From Pyrinomonadaceae bacterium (GTDB lineage: Bacteria; Acidobacteriota; Blastocatellia; Pyrinomonadales; Pyrinomonadaceae): a stretch of DNA of 51,392 bases. A program made the position numbers and the translations under genes. Shown here piece by piece: positions 26,068 through 34,239 of this stretch. Numbering within the stretch: the stretch's first letter is position 1; each line of letters opens with the position of its first letter. The notes below the pieces were generated by a model, which worked only from the letters and a program-made list of their open reading frames with translations, was not told where the DNA came from and did not search any database. The DNA is taken from NCBI GenBank assembly GCA_019694395.1, contig JAIBCC010000037.1, forward strand, positions 1 through 51,392, written 5' to 3'.

Positions 26068-26157
26068 ATGGAAACCGGAACGGGAATCTCTCTCTTAGTC
26101 GCTTTGTTTTTTGTTTTGTGTGCCGGCTCTTACTTAAAAAGCGGCTTAATTAAATAA
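26068..26157 (+). CDS. Very small putative membrane peptide (29 aa)
   Basis: 29 residues, ATG at 26068 behind AGAGGTCAAATAT. The sequence is a short polar start (METGTG), one hydrophobic span (ISLLVALFFVLCAGSY) and a basic end (LKSGLIK). This looks like the small subunits that stabilise membrane complexes, but it matches none that I know. No partner complex is adjacent. Confidence 0.5.
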   Translation: METGTGISLLVALFFVLCAGSYLKSGLIK

Positions 26158-26256
26158 CTTATTCTTTGGCTGAATCATTTTGGCACTTCATTTGCTGTTA
26201 GACTCAACCGTAAGTTTTTTTTGTATTAAATCAATACTATTTTCAAGGAGGTTAAT

Positions 26257-26415
26257 ATGGCAGAAGGAGAAAGCACAGCGAGTAATTTTATTTGGGCATT
26301 TGCATTTGTGATCATTGTCGCCCTGATTGTCGGCGCATTATATTTTGGCGGTTTTGTTGGCGGAACCAAAAAACATGATGTTGATATTAAAATTGATGCT
26401 CCGGCAACCAGATAA
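26257..26415 (+). CDS. Small membrane protein (52 aa)
   Basis: 52 residues, ATG at 26257 with an excellent AAGGAGG site 6 nt away. A polar N-terminus (MAEGESTASN) is followed by a hydrophobic span with a Gly-rich end (VIIVALIVGALYFGGFVGG) and a charged C-terminus (KKHDVDIKIDAPATR). A clear terminator follows 26 nt after the stop, which supports it as a real transcript. Function unknown. It lies between the competence genes and ftsK but points away from both. Confidence 0.65.
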   Translation: MAEGESTASNFIWAFAFVIIVALIVGALYFGGFVGGTKKHDVDIKIDAPATR

Positions 26416-26441
26416 ATTCACTAACCGACAAATAAACTATA

Positions 26442-26466
26442 GGTTCTTCATTTGAAGAGCCTTTTT
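26442..26466 (+). terminator. Rho-independent terminator after the 52-aa gene
   Basis: The stem GGTTCTTC-ATTT-GAAGAGCC (one G-T pair) is followed by TTTTT. It lies 26 nt past the stop of the 52-residue gene. Confidence 0.75.
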
Positions 26467-26603
26467 CATTTTTAATTCCAACCTTTTTTTAATTTCCATG
26501 CAATGTATGAAAGATAACAGTAAAAGTTAAATTACCCCTCTTAAAATACAAGTAATTTAGTTTTCAGAAGTTTGATGGACCAATCCATATTAGATTTTGA
26601 TTT

Positions 26604-26638
26604 AGGATGAGATCATAGTTGATTTCATCCTTTTTTTT
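26604..26638 (+). terminator. Second plus-strand terminator-like hairpin
   Basis: AGGATGA (26604-26610) pairs with TCATCCT, followed by a run of eight T. It points on the plus strand toward ftsK, which is on the minus strand, so either a short unannotated RNA ends here (in 26470-26600) or it blocks read-through into antisense ftsK. Confidence 0.6.
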
Positions 26639-26693
26639 ATCTTAAATTCATGAGTGTAAATTTCGGCAAAAGTCGGATTGTTGAATAGCAGAA

Positions 26694-29219
26694 TTAGTAA
26701 TTATCGGCACTATCGTAACCTTCAAGAAATTCGTATGCTTTTTCCAAAATCGGGCGGGCGCGGCTTGCACCATCCATTTCGCCAATATATCCTTCGCGCA
26801 CCATCGCATCCAGAATTGCAGCGGCACGTCCGTAACCGATTCGTAAATGGCGTTGGAGAAGCGAAGTCGAAGCCTTTTTCGCACTGACCACGGAACGCAA
26901 AGCATCCATAAACAACGGGTCTTTTTTACCCGGTAAATCGCCTGAATCATCCATTTCCTCTTCGGTTTTGGTAATGGTCGTATCGTATTCAGGATTACCC
27001 TGCGTTTTGATATGTTCAACGATTCGGGTTATTTCTTTTTCGTCCACGAATGCCCCGTGCACACGGACCAAATTTGAAGTTCCCGGCGGCAAAAAGAGCA
27101 TATCGCCTCTGCCTAAAAGGCTTTCCGCACCGTTTGAATCAATAATTGTCCGTGAGTCCACTTTTGATGAAACTCTGAACGAAATTCGTGACGGGAAATT
27201 CGCTTTGATCAAACCTGTGATGACATCAACCGAAGGTCTTTGCGTGGCTAAAACGAGGTGAATTCCGACAGCCCGAGCCATCTGTGCAAGGCGCGTAATT
27301 GATTCTTCAACCTCTTTTCCGGCAACCATCATCAAATCCGCCAACTCATCAATGATAATCACGATGTAAGGCAAAGTTTTGTAGGGTTCTCCGTTATCGT
27401 CCAGCATTCCTTCGGCACGGCGGCGTTTGACTTCGGCGTTGTAACCGTCAATGTTGCGGACTCCCCATCCCGCAAGGTCTTTGTAACGACGTTCCATCTG
27501 TCCAACCGCCCATTTTAACGCCACCGAAGCCCGTTTCGGGTCAGTAATAATCGGCGTGGCAAGGTGCGGAATGTCTTTGTAAATCCCGAGTTCAACCTGC
27601 TTTGGATCAACCATAATAAATTTCACTTCGTCAGGTTTTGCCTTGTATAAAATCGAAACAATGAGCGAATTGACTCCAACCGATTTTCCTGCGCCGGTTT
27701 GTCCTGCCATCAACAAGTGCGGCATTTTGGCTAAATCAGCAACGTAATTTAAGCCGTCAATCGCTTTGCCGAGCGCAACCGAAAGCAACGATTCAGATTG
27801 TTGAAACTTTTTAGATTCAATCACTTCGCGCAGGAAAATGGTTTCGCGGTTGTGATTCGGAACTTCAATTCCGACATAGGCTTTGCCCGGAATCCGATCA
27901 ATTCGGATTGATTCGGCTTTCAAAGCCAGACACAAATCATCGCCTAAACCTGTGATTCTGGAATATTTAACACCTGCATCGGGTTTGAATTCATATGTTG
28001 TGACCACAGGACCTTGGCAAATGTGCATTACTCTGCCTGTCACGTTGAATTCACCTGTTTTTTCAACTAATTCCTGTGCGATTGCCAGAAGTTCTTCGTC
28101 TCTTTGCTCAATACGCGGCGGTGATGAAGTTAAAAACTCAGAAGTCGGTAAAACGTAATTTTCAAAATTTTGAGGCTCTTTTTTCTTTTGAACCGGCTCT
28201 TCTTCATCTTCAAAATCCGGCAATTCAATTTTTTCCAAATCACCGGTTGCCTGAATCGGAGTTATCGGAATGTCATTTACTAAATCCTCAACAATTCTTG
28301 GTTTTGGCTGATTAATAATTGGTTCATTAAGAATCTGCGCCAAATCATCGGTATCGGCAATCGGAGAAATATCTTCGCCAAAAACAATTTTGGGGCGCAG
28401 ATCTTCCTGAATAACGGGTTCCTCTTCTTCAATTTCAGGTATTTGCAGTAACTCGACAACTTCCTCTTTTTTCTCTTCTTTTTTCGGAGTTGGAATCGGT
28501 TGTTTTTCAGGAAGATCGCCAAGAGAAATAGTTGGTTTCTTTTGCTCTTTGATTTCAACAGGCTCTTTTCCGCTGAGAGCTTCACGCCGTTTTTCCAGAC
28601 GGTTATGTGCTTCTTCTCTTTGTGCGTCCCGCCAACTTTGAAAGCGGGATGTCCAGTCAGCAAATCGGATTTTGAAGTTGCCAAAGGCAAAACCAAACCC
28701 GCTGAACATCGTCAGATAAGTAAGGTCGGTTATCAGCAAAACTGAGGTTAAAAACAGTGCTATCAATAAGATAACAGAACCAATCTTGCCAATTAATGCC
28801 AGCAATCCGGCGGAAACAACGGCACCGATCACGCCTCCGCGAAAACCTGTCCCAAGCCAAAGCGAAAGCAGTCCCGAAAAGGAGAGAATGAACAGAATAA
28901 ATCCGATCACTCTGCCGACCGGAACATATAAATTGACTGCACGGAAAACGCGCCAGGTAATCAAAGCCAGAACTACCGGTAAAATATAAGCAGTTAAACC
29001 AATTACGCTAAAGAGAATGGCGGCAATATTCGCCCCGACAAAACCAATCCAGTTTTGAGTTTTAAAGGAGCTGGCAGAAATAATTGACGGGTCGTTTTCA
29101 TTAAAGGAAATGAGACTCAAAAAGATCAGGATTGTAACTGAGACAAGAATAATTGCGACAATTTCATTCGCCCGCGAAGAACTTTTTGAGGTGATTTTTT
29201 TTTCTACTGCTGCTGCCAT
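26694..29219 (-). CDS. ftsK: DNA translocase FtsK/SpoIIIE
   Basis: 841 residues. FtsK anchors at the division septum and pumps DNA to clear the chromosome terminus. The N-terminus has four membrane spans (about residues 20-185). An acidic, Pro-rich linker (about 215-370) is shorter than in E. coli. The motor starts near 375; Walker A is MAGQTGAGKS with Lys512 and Walker B is YIVIIIDELADLMMV. The C-terminal gamma winged helix (about 770-835, SLLQRHLRIGYGRAAAILDAM) reads KOPS polarity sequences and contacts XerD. It is a normal-length member. The prfB gene lies 46 nt upstream. Confidence 0.95.
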   Translation of the reverse strand: MAAAVEKKITSKSSSRANEIVAIILVSVTILIFLSLISFNENDPSIISASSFKTQNWIGFVGANIAAILFSVIGLTAYILPVVLALITWRVFRAVNLYVPVGRVIGFILFILSFSGLLSLWLGTGFRGGVIGAVVSAGLLALIGKIGSVILLIALFLTSVLLITDLTYLTMFSGFGFAFGNFKIRFADWTSRFQSWRDAQREEAHNRLEKRREALSGKEPVEIKEQKKPTISLGDLPEKQPIPTPKKEEKKEEVVELLQIPEIEEEEPVIQEDLRPKIVFGEDISPIADTDDLAQILNEPIINQPKPRIVEDLVNDIPITPIQATGDLEKIELPDFEDEEEPVQKKKEPQNFENYVLPTSEFLTSSPPRIEQRDEELLAIAQELVEKTGEFNVTGRVMHICQGPVVTTYEFKPDAGVKYSRITGLGDDLCLALKAESIRIDRIPGKAYVGIEVPNHNRETIFLREVIESKKFQQSESLLSVALGKAIDGLNYVADLAKMPHLLMAGQTGAGKSVGVNSLIVSILYKAKPDEVKFIMVDPKQVELGIYKDIPHLATPIITDPKRASVALKWAVGQMERRYKDLAGWGVRNIDGYNAEVKRRRAEGMLDDNGEPYKTLPYIVIIIDELADLMMVAGKEVEESITRLAQMARAVGIHLVLATQRPSVDVITGLIKANFPSRISFRVSSKVDSRTIIDSNGAESLLGRGDMLFLPPGTSNLVRVHGAFVDEKEITRIVEHIKTQGNPEYDTTITKTEEEMDDSGDLPGKKDPLFMDALRSVVSAKKASTSLLQRHLRIGYGRAAAILDAMVREGYIGEMDGASRARPILEKAYEFLEGYDSADNY

Positions 29220-29265
29220 TTTCTAAGTTTCAGGTCTCAAGTCAAAAGACTCAAGTCTGTTATTT

Positions 29266-30370
29266 TTAGTTATTTCTGCCTTTTTTGAAAAGTAAAAATT
29301 CTTTGATAAATTCGTCAATGTTGCCGTCTAAAACATACTCGACATCACTTTCTTCAAACTTCGTCCGTGTATCTTTAACCAAACGATACGGTTGAAGCGT
29401 GTAGTTGCGAATCTGCGAGCCGAAAGAAATATCTTGTTTATTTGCTTCGAGTTCCGCTGTTTCTGCCTTTCTTTTTTCAAGCTCCAATTCATAAAGTTTG
29501 GAACGTAAAACCTGCATTGCCACCGCCCGATTTTGAATTTGCGAACGTTGATTTTGACAGGTTACAACAATTCCCGTCGGTAAATGAGTGATCCGAACAG
29601 CTGAATCGGTCGTGTTGACGTGCTGACCGCCCGCGCCGGTCGAACGATATGTGTCAACCCGCAGATCTTTGTCTTGAATATCAACTTCAATATTCTCATC
29701 AATTTCCGGCGAAACAAAAAGCGAGGCAAAAGAAGTTTCGCGGCTGCCGCCCGAATTGAATGGCGAAATTCTGACCAAACGGTGCACACCCGCTTCGCAA
29801 GCTAAAAGACCATAAGCATATTCACCCTCAACCCGAAAAGTGGCGGATTTTATGCCCGCTTCGCTTCCCGATTGTTCATCCAAAATTTCAACTTTGAACC
29901 CGCGTTTTTCCGCCCAGCGCAGATACATCCGTAAAAGCATTTGCGCCCAATCCTGCGCGTCCGTGCCGCCCGCACCTGACTGAATCGAACAAATTGCATT
30001 ATTCGCATCTGTTTCGCCCGAAAGCAGCATTTCGGTTTCGGCATCGGCTACTTCTTTTTCTAAACGAGAAATCAAATCGTTTAGTTCGGAAATAGAATTT
30101 TCATCGGTTTCAGCAAATTCAAAAAGCACTTCGGCATCGGAAACGCCTGTTTCAAAAGATTCCTGCCGATTGATCTGGCGTTCCAAACGGCTTCGTAACT
30201 GCACCGTTTTCTGCGCTTTTTCCTGATCGTTCCAAAAATTCGGTGCGGCAATTTCTTCTTCTAATTTTTCAAGTTCTTTGCGTTTGGCAGGAACATCAAA
30301 GAAACCTCCCAAGCTGCTCAACCTGCAGCTTTATTTGTTCGTATTTTTCTCTTAAATCTAATAATTCCAT
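29266..30370 (-). CDS. prfB: Peptide chain release factor 2 (programmed +1 frameshift)
   Basis: RF2 reads UGA and UAA stop codons and releases the peptide. The gene is two frames: 24 codons from the ATG at 30370 to an in-frame TGA at 30298-30296, then +1 shifted to the frame that runs to 29266. The joined protein is 367 residues, the usual RF2 length. The SPF anticodon-like motif is at about 202-204 (ISPFNSGGSR) and the catalytic GGQ at about 247-249 (STGAGGQHVNTT). A start inside the second frame at 30321 would miss the N-terminal helix. It is followed by ftsK and preceded by lnt, all minus. Confidence 0.95.
30296..30310 (-). promoter_or_regulatory. RF2 programmed frameshift site
   Basis: On the minus strand the sequence is GGGAGG-TTT-CTT-TGA. 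GGGAGG (30310-30305) is the internal Shine-Dalgarno-like stimulator, CTT the slippery codon and TGA the stop that RF2 itself recognises. Low RF2 lets the ribosome slip +1 and make more RF2, a well-known feedback loop. Confidence 0.93.
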
Positions 30371-30450
30371 AAAATAAATGGCAGAAACAAGCGCGTCAGC
30401 AAGTGTGCCAATTGGTTTGCATTTAAATATCTAAATTGAAACACGCTCCT

Positions 30451-32007
30451 TCACAGTCGCGTTTCTGCCCCTTTCTTTTTCCAAAAACCTACAAATAATA
30501 ACGTCAAACTTACCAATGAACAAAGCCACGCGAACCAATCGCCGTATTTGACATAAAAGGTTTGGCTGCCGTCGGACTTGGACACTGACCAAACCCGTGT
30601 GTCTTCGGTATAAGGCTTGGTCGCATCCAAAATTTCGCCGCGTTCGTTGATATAGCCCGAAATCCCGACATTTGTTACCCGCAAAATCGGGCGATTGGTT
30701 TCAACTGCGCGAAAAATTGCATTGGCTAGATGCTGTCGTAAAACCGGTGTCGGTCCTAAATACCCGTCATTGGTCATTTCAACTAGAACGTCTGCACCGT
30801 CAAGCGCATATTGGCGTGAAAGCGTCGGAAAATGCGATTCAAAACAAATCATAATTCCGGCTTTCGCATCACCTAACGGAATAATGTCGTATTCCTTCCC
30901 TATTTCAAAGTTACCAACCATCGTGGGCATCATACTTGCCAAAGGCTCAGGCAATGGCACGTATTCGCCAAACGGAACGAGGTGAATTTTATCATACTGT
31001 GCGATTTTTCTGCCTTGCTCATTAACCATCACCGCCGAATTATAATAGTTATTATTTTCCGAAGGTTCCGCCGCATTAAATAAAACTTCGACATTATTTT
31101 TATGCGTAAATTCGCTCAGAAACATCTGAAAATCGCGATCTTCCGTGTAACCGAAATTCATTGGCGATTCGGGGAAGATGACGATAGTGCTCAGTGATCG
31201 GTGGTCGGTGGTCAGTTTTTGCAATTCTTTTTCGGCAAGCTGAATGTGACGTTCACGAAGACGTTTCCATTCTTCGTATTTTAAGCCGCTCATCGGGACG
31301 TTTGGTTGAATGGCAATGATTTTAGCATTTGGTTCTTTTGAATTTAAATGAAGCTGAGTAAATTGAAATAAATACACAAAAATTAAAGTAAATGTTGGAA
31401 TTATTACAAAAGTGACTTTGCTAAAGTTTCGCGTCACAAGTAAATATGAAAAAAAAGAATTTATAACAACACAAACAAATCCAACTAAATAAATTCCGCC
31501 AAGGCTGGCATAACTAAGAAAAAAAGGATAAAAAGCCTGTGAATATGCAATCGTGTTCCAATTATTCCCTGTTGTCCAGAATCGTAAAAATTCAATTGCT
31601 GTCCAAAGGAACGGACTGAGGAAAATTCCCCAGTTTCCGAATCTTTTTAGAATTAAAGACAGCAATCCGGCAAAAAGTGCGGGAAATAACCCAACGACCG
31701 AGGTTGCTCCAAGCAATAAAAGATAAGCTAAAGGCGCGGGAACTCCGCCGTAAGTTATCGGCGCAAAAGTCAGCCACCAACAAGTTCCGGTAAAAAATGT
31801 AATTCCGAAAATCCAGCCTGTGATAAATGATTTAACAAAAGATTCTTTTTCACGCTCAATTGCAAAAAATAAAGGAATTAACGCAACATAAGCCAAAAAC
31901 CAAAACTCAAAATCTGGAAAAGCGAGCGTCAGAAGAATTGCGGAAAGCACGGCTAAAAGTGAGTTGGAAAGAGACGGCAACTTTGTTTTTACTGCGGAAA
32001 ACTTCAT
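30451..32007 (-). CDS. lnt: Apolipoprotein N-acyltransferase
   Basis: 518 residues. Lnt adds the third acyl chain to lipoproteins in the inner membrane, consistent with the many lipobox proteins in this window. About six membrane spans fill residues 10-215. The nitrilase-type domain (about 225-480) has the catalytic triad Glu280 (IVIFPESP), Lys340 (YDKIHLVPFGEY) and Cys388 (AGIMICFES). A last span lies near the C-terminus. An oddity is the TTDHRSLST stretch (267-275) just before the catalytic Glu; it is encoded by a repeat-like DNA segment and makes that loop different from usual. No clear ribosome site precedes the ATG. Confidence 0.94.
   Translation of the reverse strand: MKFSAVKTKLPSLSNSLLAVLSAILLTLAFPDFEFWFLAYVALIPLFFAIEREKESFVKSFITGWIFGITFFTGTCWWLTFAPITYGGVPAPLAYLLLLGATSVVGLFPALFAGLLSLILKRFGNWGIFLSPFLWTAIEFLRFWTTGNNWNTIAYSQAFYPFFLSYASLGGIYLVGFVCVVINSFFSYLLVTRNFSKVTFVIIPTFTLIFVYLFQFTQLHLNSKEPNAKIIAIQPNVPMSGLKYEEWKRLRERHIQLAEKELQKLTTDHRSLSTIVIFPESPMNFGYTEDRDFQMFLSEFTHKNNVEVLFNAAEPSENNNYYNSAVMVNEQGRKIAQYDKIHLVPFGEYVPLPEPLASMMPTMVGNFEIGKEYDIIPLGDAKAGIMICFESHFPTLSRQYALDGADVLVEMTNDGYLGPTPVLRQHLANAIFRAVETNRPILRVTNVGISGYINERGEILDATKPYTEDTRVWSVSKSDGSQTFYVKYGDWFAWLCSLVSLTLLFVGFWKKKGAETRL
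31191..31215. repeat. Patterned repeat inside lnt
   Basis: The plus strand reads near-tandem units GATCGG-TGGTCGG-TGGTCAG preceded by TCAGT. On the coding strand this gives residues around TTDHRS. It has the look of an intergenic patterned repeat that inserted in frame. Confidence 0.55.
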
Positions 32008-32124
32008 TGGAATAGTTTAACCCAATTTTTTAGGTTTCATAAAATAAAATTCCATTGAAAATCTTTCCCTGTTTCTTTTTGAAAGATAGTTCGGTCAATT
32101 TGATTAATTTTCTTTCAGACCGAT

Positions 32125-32199
32125 TTTGTCAGTTTGACCGATGCCGACAAAATTTGTCATAAAAAAGTGACGGTTTTTGTCATTTACTGAATTTTGTCA
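32125..32199. promoter_or_regulatory. Array of TTTGTCA motifs upstream of lnt
   Basis: Four direct TTTGTCA copies start at 32125, 32153, 32176 and 32193. The second is part of a perfect palindrome, GACAAA-A-TTTGTC (32146-32158). This looks like an operator array for a dimeric regulator, 120-190 nt upstream of the lnt start. Regulator unknown. Confidence 0.4.
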
Positions 32200-32296
32200 T
32201 TTAGGTTAGGTCAAATTGAAAGAGTGCCTTTAGTAAAAGATGGATAACTGTTCAAAATGACTGAAAACCCTTTATTTACAAGATTTATAGTTTAAA

Positions 32297-32442
32297 AGCG
32301 GGAGAGCCTGGCTATTTCTAACCAGGCTCACAATCGGAAGGACAACTGAAGGAACGCTCGGAAGGTTGTCAAGCGCAGTGGCAAACCACGCTCGGAGAAG
32401 TGTTGGCGGCGGGGTCTTGCTAAATTTCAACAAGCTAGCCAC
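32297..32442 (-). ncRNA. Candidate structured RNA behind a sigma-54 promoter
   Basis: Start is inferred as about 12 nt past the -12 element and the end as a terminal hairpin, so the RNA should be about 145 nt. On the minus strand it contains: CTTGTTGAAATTTAGCAAG (stem CTTG/CAAG), AGCGTGG-TTTG-CCACTGCGCT (stem with one bulge), ACAACC...GGTTGT-like arms around TTCCGAGCGTTCC, and a perfect 8-bp hairpin GAGCCTGG/CCAGGCTC (arms 32322-32329 and 32304-32311) followed by TCCCGCTTTT. Much higher GC than the surrounding spacer. The 92-codon frame over it looks like a by-product. No known RNA family recognised. Confidence 0.5.
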
Positions 32443-32452
32443 TTTTCTATAT

Positions 32453-32468
32453 AGCACATACCGTGCCA
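32453..32468 (-). promoter_or_regulatory. Sigma-54-type promoter
   Basis: The minus strand reads TGGCACGGTATGTGCT: GG at 32467-32466 and GC at 32455-32454 with exactly 10 nt between, close to the TGGCACG-N4-TTGCW consensus (one mismatch). It faces the structured RNA candidate. The imperfect palindrome AGACT...AGTCT near 32555 could be an activator site (inference). Confidence 0.65.
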
Positions 32469-32587
32469 CAAACTGATTTTTGCTTTTTGATTTTTGATCT
32501 TTGATTGAAAAGTGTAGTAAATACGGGCTTAAAAAAAATTTAAGACTCAAAATTGAAGTCTAAAATCATCCTAAACTTCAGCTCTGA

Positions 32588-32920
32588 GCCTTAAATTTTA
32601 TTAACGGAGTTACACTATTTGGAAGGTCGAACGTTTCGGAAAGTCTAAAGCATCTAACAGTTGCCCCTAAAAGTAGAACACTATTAAATTTTTTAGGAGA
32701 ACTTTACGATGAAAAAAACTCTATTCATCAACTTTACGAATATTTTCTAAATGAAAAAACAGAAACTCTTTCTACTCTGACGATTGAGAATTACGAAAAT
32801 ACTAGGAAACGTGAGATTGTAATTTTGAAGTCAACAAAACCTTGCCTGAGTTTAATAAAACAATTCATACACACACAAGCAAAAACGGAATCCGCGAAAC
32901 AAAATTTACGCGAAAGATAA
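32588..32920 (+). pseudogene. Possible decayed coding fragment without start codon
   Basis: An open frame of 110 codons runs from just after a TGA at 32585 to TAA at 32918 but has no ATG, GTG or TTG near its beginning. The translation has plausible helix-rich protein character (SLKHLTVAPKSRTLLNFLGE, HQLYEYFLNEKTETLSTL). Another frame has a good ribosome site and ATG at 32709 but stops after 13 codons. Could be a gene remnant with lost start or frameshift, or chance in AT-rich DNA. Confidence 0.25.
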
Positions 32921-33055
32921 CAAATATTTTTTAGCAGAGAGTTATTTTTATTGTTGGAAAATTGATTTTGTGATTATGATTAATCGTTATTAGTTTTCCG
33001 TTGGTTTTGAGTTCTGTTTTTTCAATCTTTTCAATAACTCTAAAAAGGCTTTTCT

Positions 33056-33373
33056 ATGCGGACTATCATTTATTACTATTTGATATTTACCTTTGTGGTT
33101 TCAGGATTGGCAGTTCTCAGATGCCTGATTTATCTTTATCTTTCATCAAGAACAGAAAATAAATTACCGCTCTTAAAAGTTGCAAAAATTTCATTTTTCA
33201 GAGCTTTGACAATGTTTCCTGTCAGCCTCTTGGCATATGAACTTTTTATCAACGATATAGTTGATGAATGGGTTATTTTGACAATCTGCTGCATAGGTTT
33301 TATTCCTCAATTTGTCCTTTATTTCAACCTAAGAAAAGGCGTAAAAGTTAATCCTGCCAATCAACAACAATAA
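33056..33373 (+). CDS. Small multi-span membrane protein, hypothetical
   Basis: 105 residues with three predicted membrane spans: YYYLIFTFVVSGLAVLRCL (about 6-25), FRALTMFPVSLLAYELFI (about 48-66) and WVILTICCIGFIPQFVLYF (about 71-90). The loops carry Lys/Arg. An AAAGG site lies 7 nt before the ATG. No family recognised. It is isolated in a gene-poor stretch, so context gives no clue. Confidence 0.55.
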   Translation: MRTIIYYYLIFTFVVSGLAVLRCLIYLYLSSRTENKLPLLKVAKISFFRALTMFPVSLLAYELFINDIVDEWVILTICCIGFIPQFVLYFNLRKGVKVNPANQQQ

Positions 33374-33674
33374 CTTTTCCAACTTAATATTGACTTTCGG
33401 AAATCATTTTTTGCGGTCGTGATTATGAACTTTGCAAACTAGAAATTTATTGATGATGGCAAAATTTGCGCGGCGGGAGGTTAAAGTGGAAAGTGGAAAG
33501 TGGAAAGTGGAAAGCTGAATCTGACTTCAAAACACTTTCCATTTTCCACTATCAACTTTCCACTAAAATAGTCGGTCGAGCGTGTTTTTGTCCGAAACAA
33601 AAGAATGATTTTTATTTGGATCATCATTTGTTTTGTTGAAAGGAAACTTGAACATAAGGTGAGAATTTCAAAGG
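33374..33674. other. Spacer with 7-bp tandem repeat
   Basis: 301 nt without a gene. The only clear structure is the AAAGTGG array and its inverted partner at 33483-33565, annotated separately. Confidence 0.5.
33483..33565. repeat. AAAGTGG x4 tandem repeat with inverted partner
   Basis: Four perfect tandem AAAGTGG units (33483-33510) are followed about 20 nt later by complementary ACTTTCC/TTTTCCACT units ending at 33565. The two halves can form a long hairpin. Confidence 0.7.
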
Positions 33675-33968
33675 TTAGTAACCAAATAATTTAAATAGAC
33701 CAAAATATATAATTGCAATGGCTAAAACTTGAAGCATAAAGGTTGTAAAAGTCCATTGCCTTTTATCTTTTGACCAACGATTGACCGTTCCACGAATAAA
33801 TATGGGATAACAAATTAGAAAGTAAATGATAAGACTTAAGGGATAGGCTAAGGAAGAAGCAAGAAAAATATTGAGTATTTTCGGGAGAATGTAAAGAACC
33901 AGAAGAAATAAAATTACATTCCATATTTTGATTTCAGGTTTATCCTTCTTTTCGATTACTTCGTCCAT
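33675..33968 (-). CDS. Small multi-span membrane protein, hypothetical
   Basis: 97 residues. A charged N-terminus (MDEVIEKKDKPEIK) precedes a hydrophobic region with two spans (WNVILFLLVLYILPKILNIF, SLIIYFLICYPIFI), a basic loop (RWSKDKRQW) and a last span (LQVLAIAIIYFGLFKLF). The fold resembles no family I can name. A weak AGAAAA site precedes the ATG. Isolated between repeats. Confidence 0.5.
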   Translation of the reverse strand: MDEVIEKKDKPEIKIWNVILFLLVLYILPKILNIFLASSLAYPLSLIIYFLICYPIFIRGTVNRWSKDKRQWTFTTFMLQVLAIAIIYFGLFKLFGY

Positions 33969-34080
33969 AATTTTTCTAATAATAAACCCAAAATAGAAAG
34001 AAAGGCTAGATTTAATTTGAGTGATTGAGAATTCTAAAAAAAATCCGCCTTGGTAATATTCGGGCGATTGGCTCGGCGTT

Positions 34081-34146
34081 GGATAACCGGCATTATGTTG
34101 CGAGCATTTTCCTTACTTGGCGAGCGAACATAATATCCAGTTATCC
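34081..34146. repeat. Imperfect inverted repeat (hairpin of about 25-bp arms)
   Basis: Left arm 34081-34105 begins GGATAACCGGCATTATGTT; the complement of the right arm (34119-34146) begins GGATAACTGGATATTATGTT. They match at most positions around a short T-rich loop. Intergenic, function unknown. Confidence 0.5.
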
Positions 34147-34239
34147 GATGATGTAAGAACTTGAGCAAAAAGGCAGATGATAATTTTCGGACTTTCGACA
34201 AAATAATTTCAAACCTAAGATTGAAAACAATTTAATTGA

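Noticed and set aside
32280..32470. SRP RNA, 6S RNA or group II intron fragment
   Set aside because: The sequence has short stems, but the conserved cores of those RNAs (such as the SRP tetraloop region or intron domain V) are not visible.
32272..32550. 92-aa minus-strand ORF
   Set aside because: It coincides with the hairpin-rich region and sigma-54 promoter; the peptide is unlike natural proteins, so a structured RNA explains the region better.
34071..34180. Possible integron attC site
   Set aside because: The hairpin lacks the R' core (GTTRRRY) and no integron integrase or cassette array is present.
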